Notes: a model not told the origin generated them from the sequence alone. A stretch of DNA of 64,000 nucleotides from Anthopleura xanthogrammica (GCA_964019055.1 OZ025210.1:15089332-15153331), one strand, 5' to 3'. Shown: positions 23,817 to 36,219, counted from the first letter of the stretch. Program-made: numbers and translations.

Positions 23817-25353
23817 AAAGTATTGTAAAAAATTAGGTATTGTTTAGAGTGTGACATGTCTATACATTTATGTAGCATTCTGACAGTAGAACAACAATAC
23901 ATGGGACCTCAGCAGTTGTACAGTAAAATAAAAAAAGTAGATCTACATGGTTCAGATTTGAACATGTCTAGCTCTAACAGTTTAACCATGTAAAAAAAAA
24001 CACAGTAGTAGTATGGTATAGTTCAGTGTAAGCTACACTGTCCCTTTATTACAAGTTATAAACACAAAGAGGGTAGGGTACTTCAAAATCCATCTGATAG
24101 TTGAATAATAAAATACATGTACATGTAGCTAATGAAATAGCTTTTTAAAAGCCTATTGATTCAGAAGTTAGTTAAAAGGGAGACATCTGGAACTACTCAA
24201 AGGCTGGCTGCATGTTTACATTGTAATACAAAAGTGTCATGTATGAGAGGCCAGTAGGTCTAACATCATGCTAGGTATTCAGATTGGTCACATTTGTATT
24301 TGGTATATGACTCACCATACATCTTTATGTGTCAAACTAAGAAAATCATGAACACCTAAAATCAAATTTAGTGTAAAATAATACAAAAGTAAACTGGAAA
24401 TTTTATGCAATGAATCATTTAGGTTTTCATGGATCACCTAGTTTGACTGTTACTTCTAGTAGACAAAAGAAAAACACTTTTAACTTCTTGTATTCATACT
24501 CAGTAGAGTTGTAACAAATGCAATGGGGAAAATGTAAACAGTACTATCTGTATAAAAATATTTTTTTCACATTTTTAGAGACACTAGTTAATAAAAAAGT
24601 AAAGATTTGTAACTATTGGGAATAATTTTATAAATAATTTCAAGTGAATATAAATGTCTCTTCCTTGTAATTTAATATTCATAATCTGTTTCTTCAAATA
24701 CTGTACATGTTCATTTTTGTCCAATTTTGATTTATATATCTGTGCCTTCAAAACAAGAAATAGCATTAAATTGGACTTATGTAAATATTTTTTTTAAGTC
24801 AATAAATAATTATTATGTCTTGTAAATAAACATAATCTCTTTTGAAACAGATAGTGTCCTTTGATTTCTGTTAGCACTTATATTTTATTTTCTGTACAAC
24901 ACAATAATAGCGATGAGGATCAGTCGGTTGAAAGCGAAGAAGATGTAAATGAGGATGAGGAGAAGTTATAGCACTGTCTTACCAGTTTAATGGATGGAGA
25001 AGTTCAATAAAGCCATTAGTAAGAGCTAGATTGCCATCTAGGTGCTAACACCACTTGATTTCATGTAGCAAAACCATCAAATGATTTGGATGAACAGTCT
25101 CAGTGTTGAAAGGTGCAGTTCATTTGGTTGGTGTGTGGCCATAAAAGCAAGAAGCTCATTGTCAAGGTTCACTTTTAAGAGATTTTGGTTCTCTTGTGAG
25201 CTTCAGGGGTTTTCTACAGGTTCTTTGGTTTAATAGCCATAACATTTTGTTGGTTCTCTCCTGTGCTTCAAGGGTTTTATCTGGGTTCACTGGCTTTTAT
25301 CCCTCTTCAATATTTTTTTTTTTAAACAGATTTCATAATTCTGATGGAGATAA

Positions 25354-26466
25354 TTATCTCATAGCACAGTTATGTCGAGGAAATCTATGAATGTTCCACT
25401 CTCCATAATAAAATTGCAGTGACAGCTTTCCAGATGACTTCTTGTAAAAAAAATATTTTGTGTCCTCGACAACAAAACAAAAATAAAGCTTCACTTTATG
25501 GCCAGATCTGCTTGTACTTGAGAGTTTTCGGCTGAAGAATTTATTTACCTCTTTTGTGCTCATTCCAGAAAGCACAGAGAAAAGCTTTTTTAATGAGCAA
25601 AGAGAGGTAAATGAAATTACTTCAGCCTTTTTGTTCCTTGACTGGTAACAGGCTGGTTCCATGAAAGATTCATCATCAGCATTCTTTATGACACAATTAA
25701 TAACTGCAAAAATGTCATAAGGAATGCTGCGGATGAGTTCAGCAAAATATGGTCTTCTGACAGACACTTTCCCTGCCAGTCTCTTCATTATCATGGTCAG
25801 CCATAATCTTGATTCTCTCATCAGCAAAGAACCAGCATTAACGTTTATGCATGACAACAGTTTTGCAGCTGAAACAGAAAAAAAATTTGTTCATTAACAT
25901 ACACATGGATACTGTATGTAAGCTTAACTGATCTGTGAAATAATAGAGGTAGGAATTATACATATTTCATGTAGGACTTATATCAAAATCACTATTTTAA
26001 TCTTAATCTCTTCAAAAGCTATTACATTAATATTTGTAAGTTGATTATTGAATTTACTGCAGGCTTAAAAATTAGCAATAACAACATTGTTAAAGCTGAT
26101 TTTAAAGCCTGTAACTTTTAATCAGACTATTCAAGCAAAGAAAGACGGGAAATTTCTTATCTATTAATTTTCTGATCATGTCTGATAGATTCAAGTAGAT
26201 AGTGGAACATACCTTTCAACCTTTGGGGCTGTTCATCCAAAATATGACGGTTTTGCTACTTGGACAAGAGGCAATAGCAAACCGATGGCATTCTCCTTGA
26301 AGAAGGCTTTATTAAAACCTTCTCCTCCATTAAAACTATCAAGACAGTTTCCTAACCTCTCCTCGTCCTCATTTACATCCTCTTCGATTTCAATTGACTG
26401 ATCCTACTCGCTATCCTCGTGTTGTAAACGCTCAATAACTTCGTTGACGGTAAAACGAGCCGCCAT
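25354..26466 (-). pseudogene. Broken two-exon gene related to transposon copies A/B
   Basis: Exon 1 runs from ATG at 26466 down to 26213 (MAARFTVNEVIERL, then an acidic stretch EIEEDVNEDEER) and ends at a consensus donor AAAG|GTATGT. It has an in-frame TAG after HEDSE and a TGA after PSYFG. A second exon starts after the acceptor ttctgtttcag at 25873 and stays open to 25354 (about 170 codons). Nothing in it matches a domain I know. The exon 1 core is homologous to plus-strand sequence inside copies A (24905-25130) and B (63760-63985), so this is likely part of the same mobile family in inverted orientation. The open second exon could still be chance. Confidence 0.4.
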
Positions 26467-26538
26467 CTTGGATTGTACCTTTAAGCGCGAAACCGCTGAT
26501 CATGACCAATGGCGAAATGTATCGAGGCTATTTATGCC

Positions 26539-27056
26539 ACAGGTAGCCCAAGCTAGGTTTCTGTGGTGTCATATTATAAGAAAATATATGGGGAACTATT
26601 AAAAACCTCAATAAAATCGTCAAAATGTGAAATAAAGTAAATAAATCTTAGCTGACCTTTGAGAAGTTATACCTCTATCGCCCTGCCTGGTTAGAATTCG
26701 GATTCAGCCAGTTTTAGCATTTTAGTGTGTGTGGTAGTGGTAGTGTGTGTGAGTGAAAAGTGTCCCCTATTAGTGCGAAAGCGCTAGAACGACTAGACAC
26801 TTACATAAAGAGATTTTGTTTTTTTATTTTTGAAACTCGTAATGTTTACTGTTGGGATCCCGAGTGTCCTACCTTCTCTTCTTTCTTAACAGTGGAGGGA
26901 AAAAAAATGCCAAAACTGGCTTAATCTTCTCAAAGCTCAGCTAAGATTTCTTTACTTTATTTCACATTTTGACGATTTTATTGAGGTTTTTTTTATAGTT
27001 CCCCATACATTTTCTTATAATATGACACCACAGAAACCTAGCTTGGGCTACCTGTG
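26539..27056. mobile_element. Long-TIR foldback element with 8-bp target duplication
   Basis: The first about 115 bases (ACAGGTAGCCCAAGCTAGG onward) are repeated in inverted form at 26930-27056 with few mismatches. TTTATGCC flanks both sides (26531-26538 and 27057-27064). The middle contains a GT-rich tract (gtgtgtggtagtggtagtg) and no gene. It lies just upstream of the first IgSF gene. Confidence 0.85.
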
Positions 27057-27351
27057 TTTATGCCAAGTGTCATATACACGCATCAAGAATTCCGCGCTGC
27101 TGCTCAATGCCCATGCTCAGAGGATTAAAAAGTGGGATAAAATTTGTAAAATATGCTATATTTTAGTTGTATCTTTCTTGTCAAGTACAATTTTCACTAA
27201 ATATTAACGATCGCGTACCGTTAAGCGAATTCTGAATCAAATATACCGAAAAATTGCATGCATATTATACAAAATATTATCCCACTTTTTAATCCCCTGA
27301 GTATGCGCATCACAACCGTTCAAGCACAAGAAACAATTAAGGAAAAAAAAC

Positions 27352-30300
27352 ATGGCTCACTATATTTTCTGGATTTTTGTGCTACTGATCTGTAAACCAG
27401 GCAAGTATTCATATTTTTTTCAGTGTCCAGTTATCACTAGAAGCTCCATGATACACAAACCTAGAGGTCATTTGAAATAAGTGCGTATTCTCTGTTTTTG
27501 TTCGGTTTGGTAGACGATCAAGAACGCAGTCTATATTGTCTTAAATGCAACAATGTTTTCGGTCAAAATGTTATCACCGATATATCAGAATCAAGCGATA
27601 ATTCCGAATAGAATTTGACTGGAATAAGCATGTAAACACAAACGATCAAACAAGAAGACATATGAAATTGAAATATTCTTACACAGTTCTAAATACGGCG
27701 ACATAAGCTAGTCTGAAAGTTTTACACTACCTTGAATGTTATCAAGGTAGTGTAACTTGATCAAGGTAGAGTGAATGTTATCAAGGTAGTGTAAAACTTG
27801 ATCAAGGTAGAGTAAATGTTATCAAGGTAGTGTAAAACTTGATCAAGGTAGAGTGAATGTTATCAAGGTAGTGTAAAACTTGATCAAGGTAGAGTGAATG
27901 TTATCAAGGTAGTGTAACTTGATCAAGGTAGAGTGAATGTTATCAAGGTAGTGTAAAACTTGATCAAGGTAGAGTGAATGTTATCAAGGTAGTGTAAAAC
28001 TTGATCAAGGTAGAGTGAATATTATCAAGGTAGTGTAAAACTTGATCAAGGTAGAGTGAATGTTATCAAGGTAGTGTAAAACTTGATCAAGGTAGAGTGA
28101 ATATTATCAAGGTAGTGTAAAACTTGATCAAGGTAGAGTGAATGTTATCAAGGTAGTGTAAGACTTGATCAAGGTAGAGTGAATGTTATCAAGGTAGTGT
28201 AAGACTTGATCAAGGTAGAGTGAATTTAATATGGTGACCAGAGTAAATATATTACGGTAGTATAGAACTTTATTAAGGCGGACATTCGCATTGAGGTAAC
28301 ACAAACACATCACGGTAGATAACCACGTCATGACGGAGAAAAAAAATTATGAAACAAACGGCACGCCATAGCGATTTATCCATGCATGATTTGTAAACAT
28401 CCAATGCTTCGTCGAAGCTACGACTGTCTTCTCATCGACAACCTCATTTTAAATCGATAATCTCATCTTCTAATCGATAATTTCACATATAGTGATTTCT
28501 TTTTCTCGTATAATATTTTTTTATTCGAATTCTCGTATAGTTGTTTTTATTCTCATATAGTGATTTCTTTTTCTCGAGGATACCTATCTTTTACAGCGCG
28601 ACGCGCCTTACCGTGGCCACCCTGCCAAAGTTTCGTACAAGTACGATAAATCACTTCTTGCAAAGAATTTCCACATGAAAAAGACTGCCTACGAAAGTAT
28701 TAAGTGTTAGCAAGCCAAAAGAGCAAAACTGGTTTTAGAAATAGAGATTTTTAAGCATTTTCTTCAAGTTCTTGCTCCGAAGTTCAAATATTTGCGGTAA
28801 CAACAAAGCAAGTTCACATGCAAATTAACAGATTCTCGCTTTCTGATTGGTTAACTTGTACGAAACTTTGGCAGGGTGGCCACGGTAAGGCGCGTCGCGC
28901 TGTAAGCCAGGATCCGAGCCAGGATTTAGGCTTTTAGTATCATATTATGAGAAAATCTATCGTAAAAATGTGAAATAAAGTAAAGACCTTTGAAAAGAAT
29001 TACTCAATTGTCGTGTGGTTAGATTTTGAAATCCAGTAGTTGAACATCTTATTTTTTGCTGTGACTATATGCTCGGCACGATCGGTTCTTAATATTAAAC
29101 AGACAGACATCATGAGATTGAAATCGGAGCTAAATGTTTATTCACTACTAAAGGTCAGCCGTACCGAAGCAGATTTATTCGACCGTTGGAAACAAAATAA
29201 AGCGTTAGTTTTAACCCAAACGTGGAAGCGACTCTGGCGCCCGTGGTCCGAACTTTAATTCATTCAGCAAAACAACACAAGTAAGCGCAATCCAATGAAT
29301 TCGAAGCTCAGTGAGTGGAATCATCTTTCGTAAACGGGGTAAACTCCTCACCAGGCTGAAGTTAGCCGCACATTCAGTCGCACATTCGACTTTTGCTCAT
29401 AAATCGCGAAATCGAAAGTAAACCCCACTCGACTTGTTTATAGACTTGTTGCAAATAATCCTGGCTCGGATCCAGGCTCGGATCCTGGCTCCGATCCAGG
29501 CTCGGATCCTGACTCGGGTCCTGGCTCGGATCCAGGCTCGGATCCTGGCTTTACTGCTAGCTTATCTCGTATAGTAATTATATATTCTCGTATCGGAGCA
29601 AGATATTTTGTCACTACTAAAGGTCAGCCGTACCAAAGCAGATTGATGAGACCGTTGAAAACAAAATAAAGCGTTAGTTTTAATCCAAACGTGGAGGCGA
29701 CTCTGGCGCCCGTGTTCCAACGCCGTCAATATTACCCGTATTGGCGGCTCAAAACCGCAATAAGTTTTGTATCTCGATTCTTTTATCGCCCGGCAATTCT
29801 GAGCCGACAATACGGTTTATATTGGCGGCTCTCTCCAGATCAAACTTATAGGAGAATCGCGATATAAGTGTATATTTCTTCGGGAACTTTTTAAAACTTG
29901 AGTTATTTCCAGTATCAAATAAAAAACCAGTAAATCCAGTAAAAAACTTAAATAATTAATTTATCATTGTTTGCTTGCAGTAATGGGTGCTATTACTGGA
30001 CTTACCCTGCTTACTATCTCCGTTGGCGAGACTGCACATTTCCGATGGAATAATACCAACGACAATCCAACCCTTATATATGCTACATGGGGCATAAGAA
30101 AAGGCAACATTGCTGATCCTCAGTTTATCAATGTAGATATAACGAGCAGCAAGGTGTACCTCAACTCAGATCTGGAACCAAACCTTGTAAAACGGCTGTC
30201 CTTTGACGGCGACCTCATGGAAGGTTTCGCATGGTTTACCCTGAAGAACGTTACTGTGAACGATACAAACGAGTACATCGCAAGTATCAGTAAGGACGTT

Positions 30301-33300
30301 AACAGAGTTTTTCATCGCACAGTTGCATTAACTGTAAAGGAACGTAAGAAGGAAGAACAAAATATGATCGGTGAGCTATTGCACTGGTTTTGGAATTTGT
30401 TTCTTACTTTCAGGTATATCTAAAATAAAGATTTTAATTTGAAGAACATTTCTGATTTTTTCTTCTATCTGTTAAGTATTTCATTGATCAAATTTATTGC
30501 ATCCATCCATCCAGTAATTTCATCCTGGCATTCTTTGGCTTATTGATTTCGTCTGTCCTTTCTTTTTCTTTCTTTTTTTTTTTTTTGCCATGAAGAAATC
30601 AATTTGTCTATCTTTCTTTGCAGTTCAGCCCCATGCCAGATTGGTAAACAAACAAAATGCGGGTCATCGTTCCAGCCTAATGACCATGAAATATAATATA
30701 AGAGAATATAAGAATGAATAGCTAACGAACAAAACACTTACTTTTGTATTCTTATATGTCTAGATGTGACTACTAAAGACACGATCACTAAGCAAGCTGT
30801 TCCTTCAATGTCTCCACGAACTTCTAAAACTCTCACGACGAACGGTAATTTGATGACTAATATTTTGTTTTTGGAAACCGATATGTTTCAAATGTGGGGT
30901 ACAGAGCAACTGAATTTCTTCTCGCCGCTATTTTCGGAATCACTTGATATGAGGACATAGTTGTCTACGGTTTATCCAGAATTTGCGGTTTTTCCTCTTT
31001 TGTTACGGTGGTTCCTCAATAGTATACGCGGAATCGTTCAATTTGACGTCGAGACAAAATATTAGGATTTTCTCAAGAAGGCGATTTCTCGTCGTTTTTT
31101 GGTGAAGCACCGTAGTAAGCACCGAAAATCGTTTTCCTATATATTCCCACGAGAGAACCAAGAATTAAAAAAAAACTAATCGATAACAAAAATATTCTGG
31201 TAATGGAAGTAAAATTATGCCATAGGGCAAATGGCCTAGTTGTTGTGGCCTACTTAGAATGAATTGAAACGCACATTTAGCAGCTGTAGTAAGATAATTA
31301 AGGAATGTAAGAAAGTTTTCCTCTAATCTAAACACTTGGGATGTTTGGAGAACACTTGAAAAGCGTAGGGAAACAAAGCCTCAGGCTTAAGCTTTCCTGT
31401 GGCCCGAGATGGCCATGAACTTCCATTTTTTGTGTAAACGATGTTCGTGAAAAAAGGAAAACAAATCGCCGACGAAAGAGAATGATGTGAGCATTTTAAA
31501 TACTCACATCTAAAATGGTGTTTTGACCAATCAGAGCTCGCGTTATATCTTAATTATTTTATAATACACATTCTATCCATGGTCAAATAATTAAAACAGA
31601 GGCCACTAGCTAGGGATATACTGAGCAGCAACTCACGGTACATCTGCTCGCCAGGCCAGTTGCATTTTTGTAGTTTTTAAAGGAACAAACGTATAGTTGC
31701 CAATTCCGTTCATTAACTGTTTTTAATCACCTTTTTTTTTGTTTTTTTGTTACAGAAACAGTAACTGCACCAAATGGTAAGTTGCATGAAAAGCTAATTA
31801 AGTATAATAGACAAGCACATGCACAAACTGTCACCTACACAACATAGCCTGGATATGCTGACTCTTGATCCTTTTATGACGGAACTCATCCTTGCATTGA
31901 TTGGATATATATCCAGTGGATAGCGGCTGGTATAGAAGTAGAACAACAGTGAAAAAATGACATTAAATGTAAGTATATTAAAACAATTCCCTCCAAGATT
32001 TTATCCAAGATTCCAGGTAATCCTTGGGCTCAATATGGAACGAATATGAAAATATTGAAAGTCAATTAGCAAAGTCGTAGCCAACAGAAAAGGAAAAGAA
32101 AGCATCGGGAAAGAAGATAAAGGAAAAGAAAATAGAATTGAGAAAAGGAACATGCATTATCAGAGAAGTATTTTCTGAACAATAATCATGGTATATTTGA
32201 TATCTGATATTTATTTCTTTGTGTGATACTTTTGCCCTTTGCGTATTTTTTCCCTTTCTTTTTTTTCTTTTTTCTTTTTTTTCTTCTATTTTTTCTTTTT
32301 TCTTTGATTTCTATGATTTTATTTTTTACCATAAGAAGTAGAAGTAAAAGTTTACTCACTAAGTGGCGGAGATATTATGGCAGAGCATCATTCTTGACGA
32401 GGAAAATTGCATGGGGAATAAGTAACTGTACGGTCAAAATGAACTATTTTAGAACTATTTTAGATGTCCTCACGGCAGTAGAATATAAAATAAATTGTCA
32501 TTTTCCATCGTTAGAAGTCGATGGATTGGTTGACTGATAAAAGTCTTATAATACTTTTTCAACTCTTATTTTCTTTTAGTAATACACAAGAAGCAGCACA
32601 AGGAATACAGAACCACCGAATATTACTCAAAAGATAACCCAAACATGCTGACGATTACCGCACGGCTGAGCAGCGGAGATATAAATGACAGAGAAACGGT
32701 TCAAACGCGATATTTGCAGGGAAAATAAGTGATTGAACCGCCAATATGAACTATTTACTTATAGGATATTTAGTTCAATCACTTGTCTGTTTGGTGTTTG
32801 TTTGTTTGTTTATTGTTTTTTGTTTTTTTTTGTTACTATTCTTTCTTTATATATAAACTTCACAGGAAGAAGCTGCGCGAGGATACAACTTTCATTTCTT
32901 TCATATAGGTGCCAAAATAAAGCATTTGTTGTCAACGGCTAATCCAAGAAAAGAGGTATGGCCACAGGGAAAGTTACTCTCACTCAAATTTCATAGTTGA
33001 AAAAAAAAGGATATCAAGATACACAGTGAGTTTGTATTGTTTCATTCAGTGGCAACAAAGGTGTTTGAAGAAACAGGCTCCGGGCAGCGACCATTGCTTT
33101 AATCAAATTTATTAAATCAAATTTATATTCAGGCCTATTTTCACCGAACCGTCTCTGCTAAAATACTTTGGACTTTATGTAGTAAATGTATATATTTGTC
33201 AAAAAAATTGGTAAACGGTTTTTAAGTCAGCTAGGTGTGATCTTTACGGGTGATTTACCTGCCTAGAAAGGGAAGAAACGGTTCGAAAGAAGTTTATGAA

Positions 33301-34436
33301 TGTTGGCTTTCTGATGTTAAAAGCATGTGTATGTGTGTATGTGGTTGGTTTTGGGTGGCTGGTTTCAACCGTGGGGTTGAGGGAGGGGGATCGGTATCCT
33401 TAGCACCTCATTATATTCAATTTCACAATAATTTGCTTTGCAGCTTTGTCTCCACAAGATTATGGGTGTTCACGCTCTTTCAAAAGGATCATAGTCGAGG
33501 CATTTCAGGCAATACCTACATATACGTATTAAAGAATAACACGTTTCTTTTTCACTCAAAATAGTTAACAAATAACACCGGCACAAATAATTACACGGTT
33601 TCAGATTCAATCTCGAATTAAATTCGCACGAGTGTGTTTATTTCAAATACTTACCCACATAGGGTGAGTCAGTAGGGTTTGAGCTCTACAGACGATAGAG
33701 TGTTATAGAACAAATACGAATAAAACTGAACTCGAAACTGTTTAATTACTTAAAAACAGACATAAAAAAGCTGTTACTATGTTGATGGATTGATTGATTG
33801 GTTACTCGCTTGCTTGCTTGCATGCTTGATTGGATGATTATTTATTTTTTATAGATTTATTGGTTGATGGAATTATTGAATTATTGACTGACTGACTGTT
33901 TGATTGTCTGATTTATTTATTGATTGATTGGCTGATTAGTTGAGAGTTGGTCCTTATTGCATTTTATTCACACTGTACCTTCTGTTTTCTCTCATATTTA
34001 AATTTAGCTATCATATGCATTTCACCCTTTCTTTATTTTAGAACCAGAAGAGCCTTCACTCTCTCATTCAAAAACAATTGTTATCTTCACCGCTGCCACA
34101 ATTGGTGCAGTATCTCTGATAACGATTGTTATTGTTTTTGCCAAAGTAAGTACTGACTGACCGCACAAGTGGACATTAAACACAATAAGAAATGTCCAAT
34201 CAATATGTCCCAGCCCCACCAACACCCCCGCCCCCCCACCAACCCCCACCCGCACCCACACCACCTACACTAACCCTTTCAAAACATCCTTTACCCAATT
34301 AACATATTAAGATAAAGCTAATTGTCCTCATTAAAAATACTAATTTCTTTTTATATATCTGCAGAAAACGCATCTGTGTAAGAAAAAGAGAAAAAACTCA
34401 CCAAGTGAGGGAAAGCTGATGGAATTCAAAGCCTAA
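27352..34436 (+). CDS. Single-pass IgSF protein, V-like domain, short tail (6 exons)
   Basis: Exons are 27352-27400, 29981-30370, 30764-30844, 31756-31776, 34042-34145 and 34365-34436. The phases are 1,1,1,1,0 and join without a stop to give 238 aa. Exon 1 encodes a signal peptide (MAHYIFWIFVLLICKP) and ends at a GC donor (AG|GCAAGT). Exon 2 is one V-like Ig domain: VGETAHFRW on strand B, YATWG on strand C and NDTNEYIAS on strand F. The Trp and Tyr are kept but both canonical cysteines are replaced (Phe and Ala). Exons 3 and 4 form a Ser/Thr-rich stalk. Exon 5 is a transmembrane helix (TIVIFTAATIGAVSLITIVI) and exon 6 a basic tail ending FKA. All sites except the GC donor are standard GT-AG. 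No tyrosine motif is present. The product is likely a surface recognition or adhesion protein. Reading phase strongly supports the model, the function is inference. Confidence 0.75.
27725..28228. repeat. 41-bp minisatellite in intron 1
   Basis: The unit combines ttatcaaggtagtgtaaaac and ttgatcaaggtagagtgaat, about 41 bp, in about 12 copies. Some units lack three bases (gtgtaacttg). The two half-units are themselves similar (tatcaaggtag / gatcaaggtag), so an older 20-bp repeat may underlie the array. Confidence 0.95.
28591..28905. mobile_element. MITE with 52-bp terminal inverted repeats
   Basis: The left end TTACAGCGCGACGCGCCTTA is matched in inverted form by the right end TAAGGCGCGTCGCGCTGTAA. 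The inverse match extends inward through 'ccgtggccaccctgccaaag'. The arms are GC-rich against an AT-rich core. There is no coding capacity. The ends TTA/TAA may be part of the target duplication. Confidence 0.85.
29141..29256. repeat. Intron 1 duplicated segment, copy 1
   Basis: About 115 bp starting tcactactaaaggtcagccg are repeated in direct orientation at 29607-29723 with about 8% difference. The two copies bracket the palindromic GGATCC repeats at 29456-29553. Confidence 0.8.
29456..29553. repeat. Palindromic 24-bp tandem repeat
   Basis: Alternating 12-bp units ctggctcggatc and caggctcggatc form a tandem in which each GGATCC is a local palindrome. A related inverse piece (agccaggatccgagccagga) lies at 28905-28925, suggesting the two are the ends of one element in intron 1. 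Confidence 0.75.
29607..29870. mobile_element. Intron 1 duplicated segment copy 2 and adjoining MITE
   Basis: The first part repeats 29141-29256. The second part (29724-29870), with 'attggcggctctctcc' and 'ataggagaatcgcgata', is shared with 45107-45300 and 51461-51654 inside introns of the tandem IgSF genes. It contains inverted copies of 'acccgtattggcggctcaaa'. It is a MITE family common to all the IgSF genes here. Confidence 0.65.
32580..32728 (+). CDS. Possible alternative terminal exon of the first IgSF gene
   Basis: After the acceptor ttttcttttag a phase-1 frame reads VIHKKQHKEYRTTEYYSK and goes on for 49 codons to TAA at 32726. It would splice in frame onto exon 4 (31776) and would then end the protein without the transmembrane exon. 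It is tyrosine-rich (EYRTTEYYS, TRYLQ). A diverged second copy of its 3' part lies at 32340-32460. The stretch could be an alternative or relic exon. Only reading phase and the splice acceptor support it. Confidence 0.3.
32940..34030. other. Intron of the first IgSF gene, no further exon seen
   Basis: This is AT-rich sequence with a degenerate GATT/TTGC simple repeat at 33785-33945. I see no exon with good splice sites here. Confidence 0.5.
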
Positions 34437-35540
34437 AGCCATTGTCGTTTCCGTAGTCTTCCCACAGTCCCTTACGATCCAAGCATGAGTTCGGGTTCAG
34501 GGTAAAAATATAAAAATATTTCAAATATCACACTCGGATCATAAGGAATTGTTGGAAGACTATGGAAAGGAGCATGCACAAAACACTGGGATCAATTTAC
34601 CTCAAAATGAGGGCACATCATACAACTGTAAACAACACTTCTAAAATAAGGAGTCCAGGAACTCTCAAAACCAAAAAAAAATTTGCTATTCCAGTAAGTC
34701 GCAAACTTACTAGATTTTGTCTAGGATTTAGGAAATGATCTACCGCGATATTGTAGACTATCCCTGTTGTATATTTTTATTTCAGTAAAGTTAGTCACCT
34801 GAAAAGCACATGTTTCAACCGCTCAATAACTATTGATAGACTTGAGATATCTTACCAGTTACACTTTCACCTTCTGTGAGCATTCTCAAGCTGCAGTTTC
34901 CATGAAAAGCTTTACTTGCTGGATATGAAATATTTTCTGTGGGGTTTTGGTGACTTACTTTATTGAAATAACTGTATAAGCTGGGAATTGGAGTATATAT
35001 AGGTCAACTAGTACTGTAGCTCTAATATGTATATATCACAAGAGGTAAGTCCAGCGTCCATTTTCTTTGACACGGTTATCAAGTGTATAAAGTAATTCAG
35101 ACGATTTAATATTTATAGTTTTAGACTAAAAAAAAGAAGCCTAAAGTAAACAAATGCATTACTAACAAATTTTAATAAAAATAAGCCTATTCATGAATAA
35201 CAATTGAGCTAAACGCCACGAGAGAGCCAGGACACAAAGTCTTAATATGGGCTACGACATCAAAAATATTAAGTGCGATAGGGTTCAATTGTAAAAGCTA
35301 CAATATTATATATTCTTTCTTCTTCATATTGTTATTATTTTTTTCTGCGAATAACCATAGTTTCAGACATTGCGTGTTTTCGGAATTAATAAAAGCGTTT
35401 TCCAAGAAATGGGCCTTGACAGTGTGTCTGGATGTCGTTTCATAATTAATTGTCTCCAATCAGCGTGTCACACAAGGCTTATTGTAAAGCTATTTGCTGC
35501 GAGCCCCAGCGAGCAGCGACACTAATTACGACGGCCTTCA
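34437..35540. other. 3' flank of the first IgSF gene
   Basis: No gene seen. AATAAA occurs at about 35174 and again near 35387, either of which could serve as a polyadenylation signal for the gene ending at 34436. The first is about 740 bases past the stop. Confidence 0.4.
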
Positions 35541-35805
35541 ATTTACGTTGGGATCCCTGTGGTGGCATTGAAATATGCGAGTGATATCTGGATTTTAGGA
35601 TTTCCTAGAATATTTTTCGGAAGGTGTTCGGAGTCTGCTCGCACAGGGTTCGGAAATTTGATTTTTTTCGTAGCATCATCGGAGCATGCTCGGAACTTGA
35701 GAATGACAAGTTTGCATGACAACGTGCACGTTCTTCCACTACACGTTTTTTGTATTCGCATTGAGCAAGGTAAGCATTCTTTAGACTTGAGATATGTTAA
35801 ACGCA

Positions 35806-36219
35806 CACTTATTTATTGCTGGAAGCATTCATCAAGGCCACGAACGATTTGGTGACATTTCACGAGGAAGACAATGTTGTTTTATTAGTTTTTCAGCCCT
35901 TTTATGTGCTCAGAATTTACCAATCGAAGAGTGGACTGCCACCACCGTTGATCAAATTCTAGACGAAGGAAATAAACTTACTTTATATGGATGCTTTTCA
36001 AAAGAGATCTATTCCTGATACAGACACTTTGTCTCTAAATTATCTGCCTAACATAGCTTTTTGTTCGATGGAGGCAAACACCAACAAGTTCTCCATTTCC
36101 GCAAAAACAAATGATTCGCTTATTTGGGCAGAATCACAAACAAATAATCCGCTTATTAGGGCGGAGAACAATACTCAGTCACTCACCTGGGTGACTAATA
36201 TTAATCTAAGTGATTCATA
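35806..36219 (+). pseudogene. Cysteine-protease-like transposon remnant
   Basis: The frame reads GSIHQGHERFGDISRGRQCC, then SALLCAQNLPIEEW and DQILDEGNKL. The frame shifts near 35985 and continues with IPDTDTLSLNYLP. The QG-x3-FG...G-x-QC pattern, with a candidate nucleophile Cys, resembles OTU/C76-type deubiquitinase-like domains that occur inside large animal transposable elements. Downstream conservation cannot be judged. The frameshift means this copy is not functional. The family call is tentative. Confidence 0.4.

Larger units (their letters stand above)
22621..25180 (+). mobile_element. 3' noncoding part of transposon copy A
   Basis: This segment matches 60420-64000 closely and holds no protein. 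It has an AATAAA signal at about 22945, two units of a 71-bp minisatellite (23046-23186), an inverted MITE (23278-23407) and a second MITE (23629-23816). Near 24900-25020 is a sequence related to an exon of the minus-strand gene at 26213-26466, reading DEDQSVESEEDVNEDEEK on the plus strand and then a stop. The right limit of the unit was not found. Confidence 0.65.

Noticed and set aside
34190..34262. C-rich tract near the membrane exon as a regulatory or quadruplex site
   Set aside because: It is an irregular CCACC low-complexity tract in an intron, with no evidence of function.
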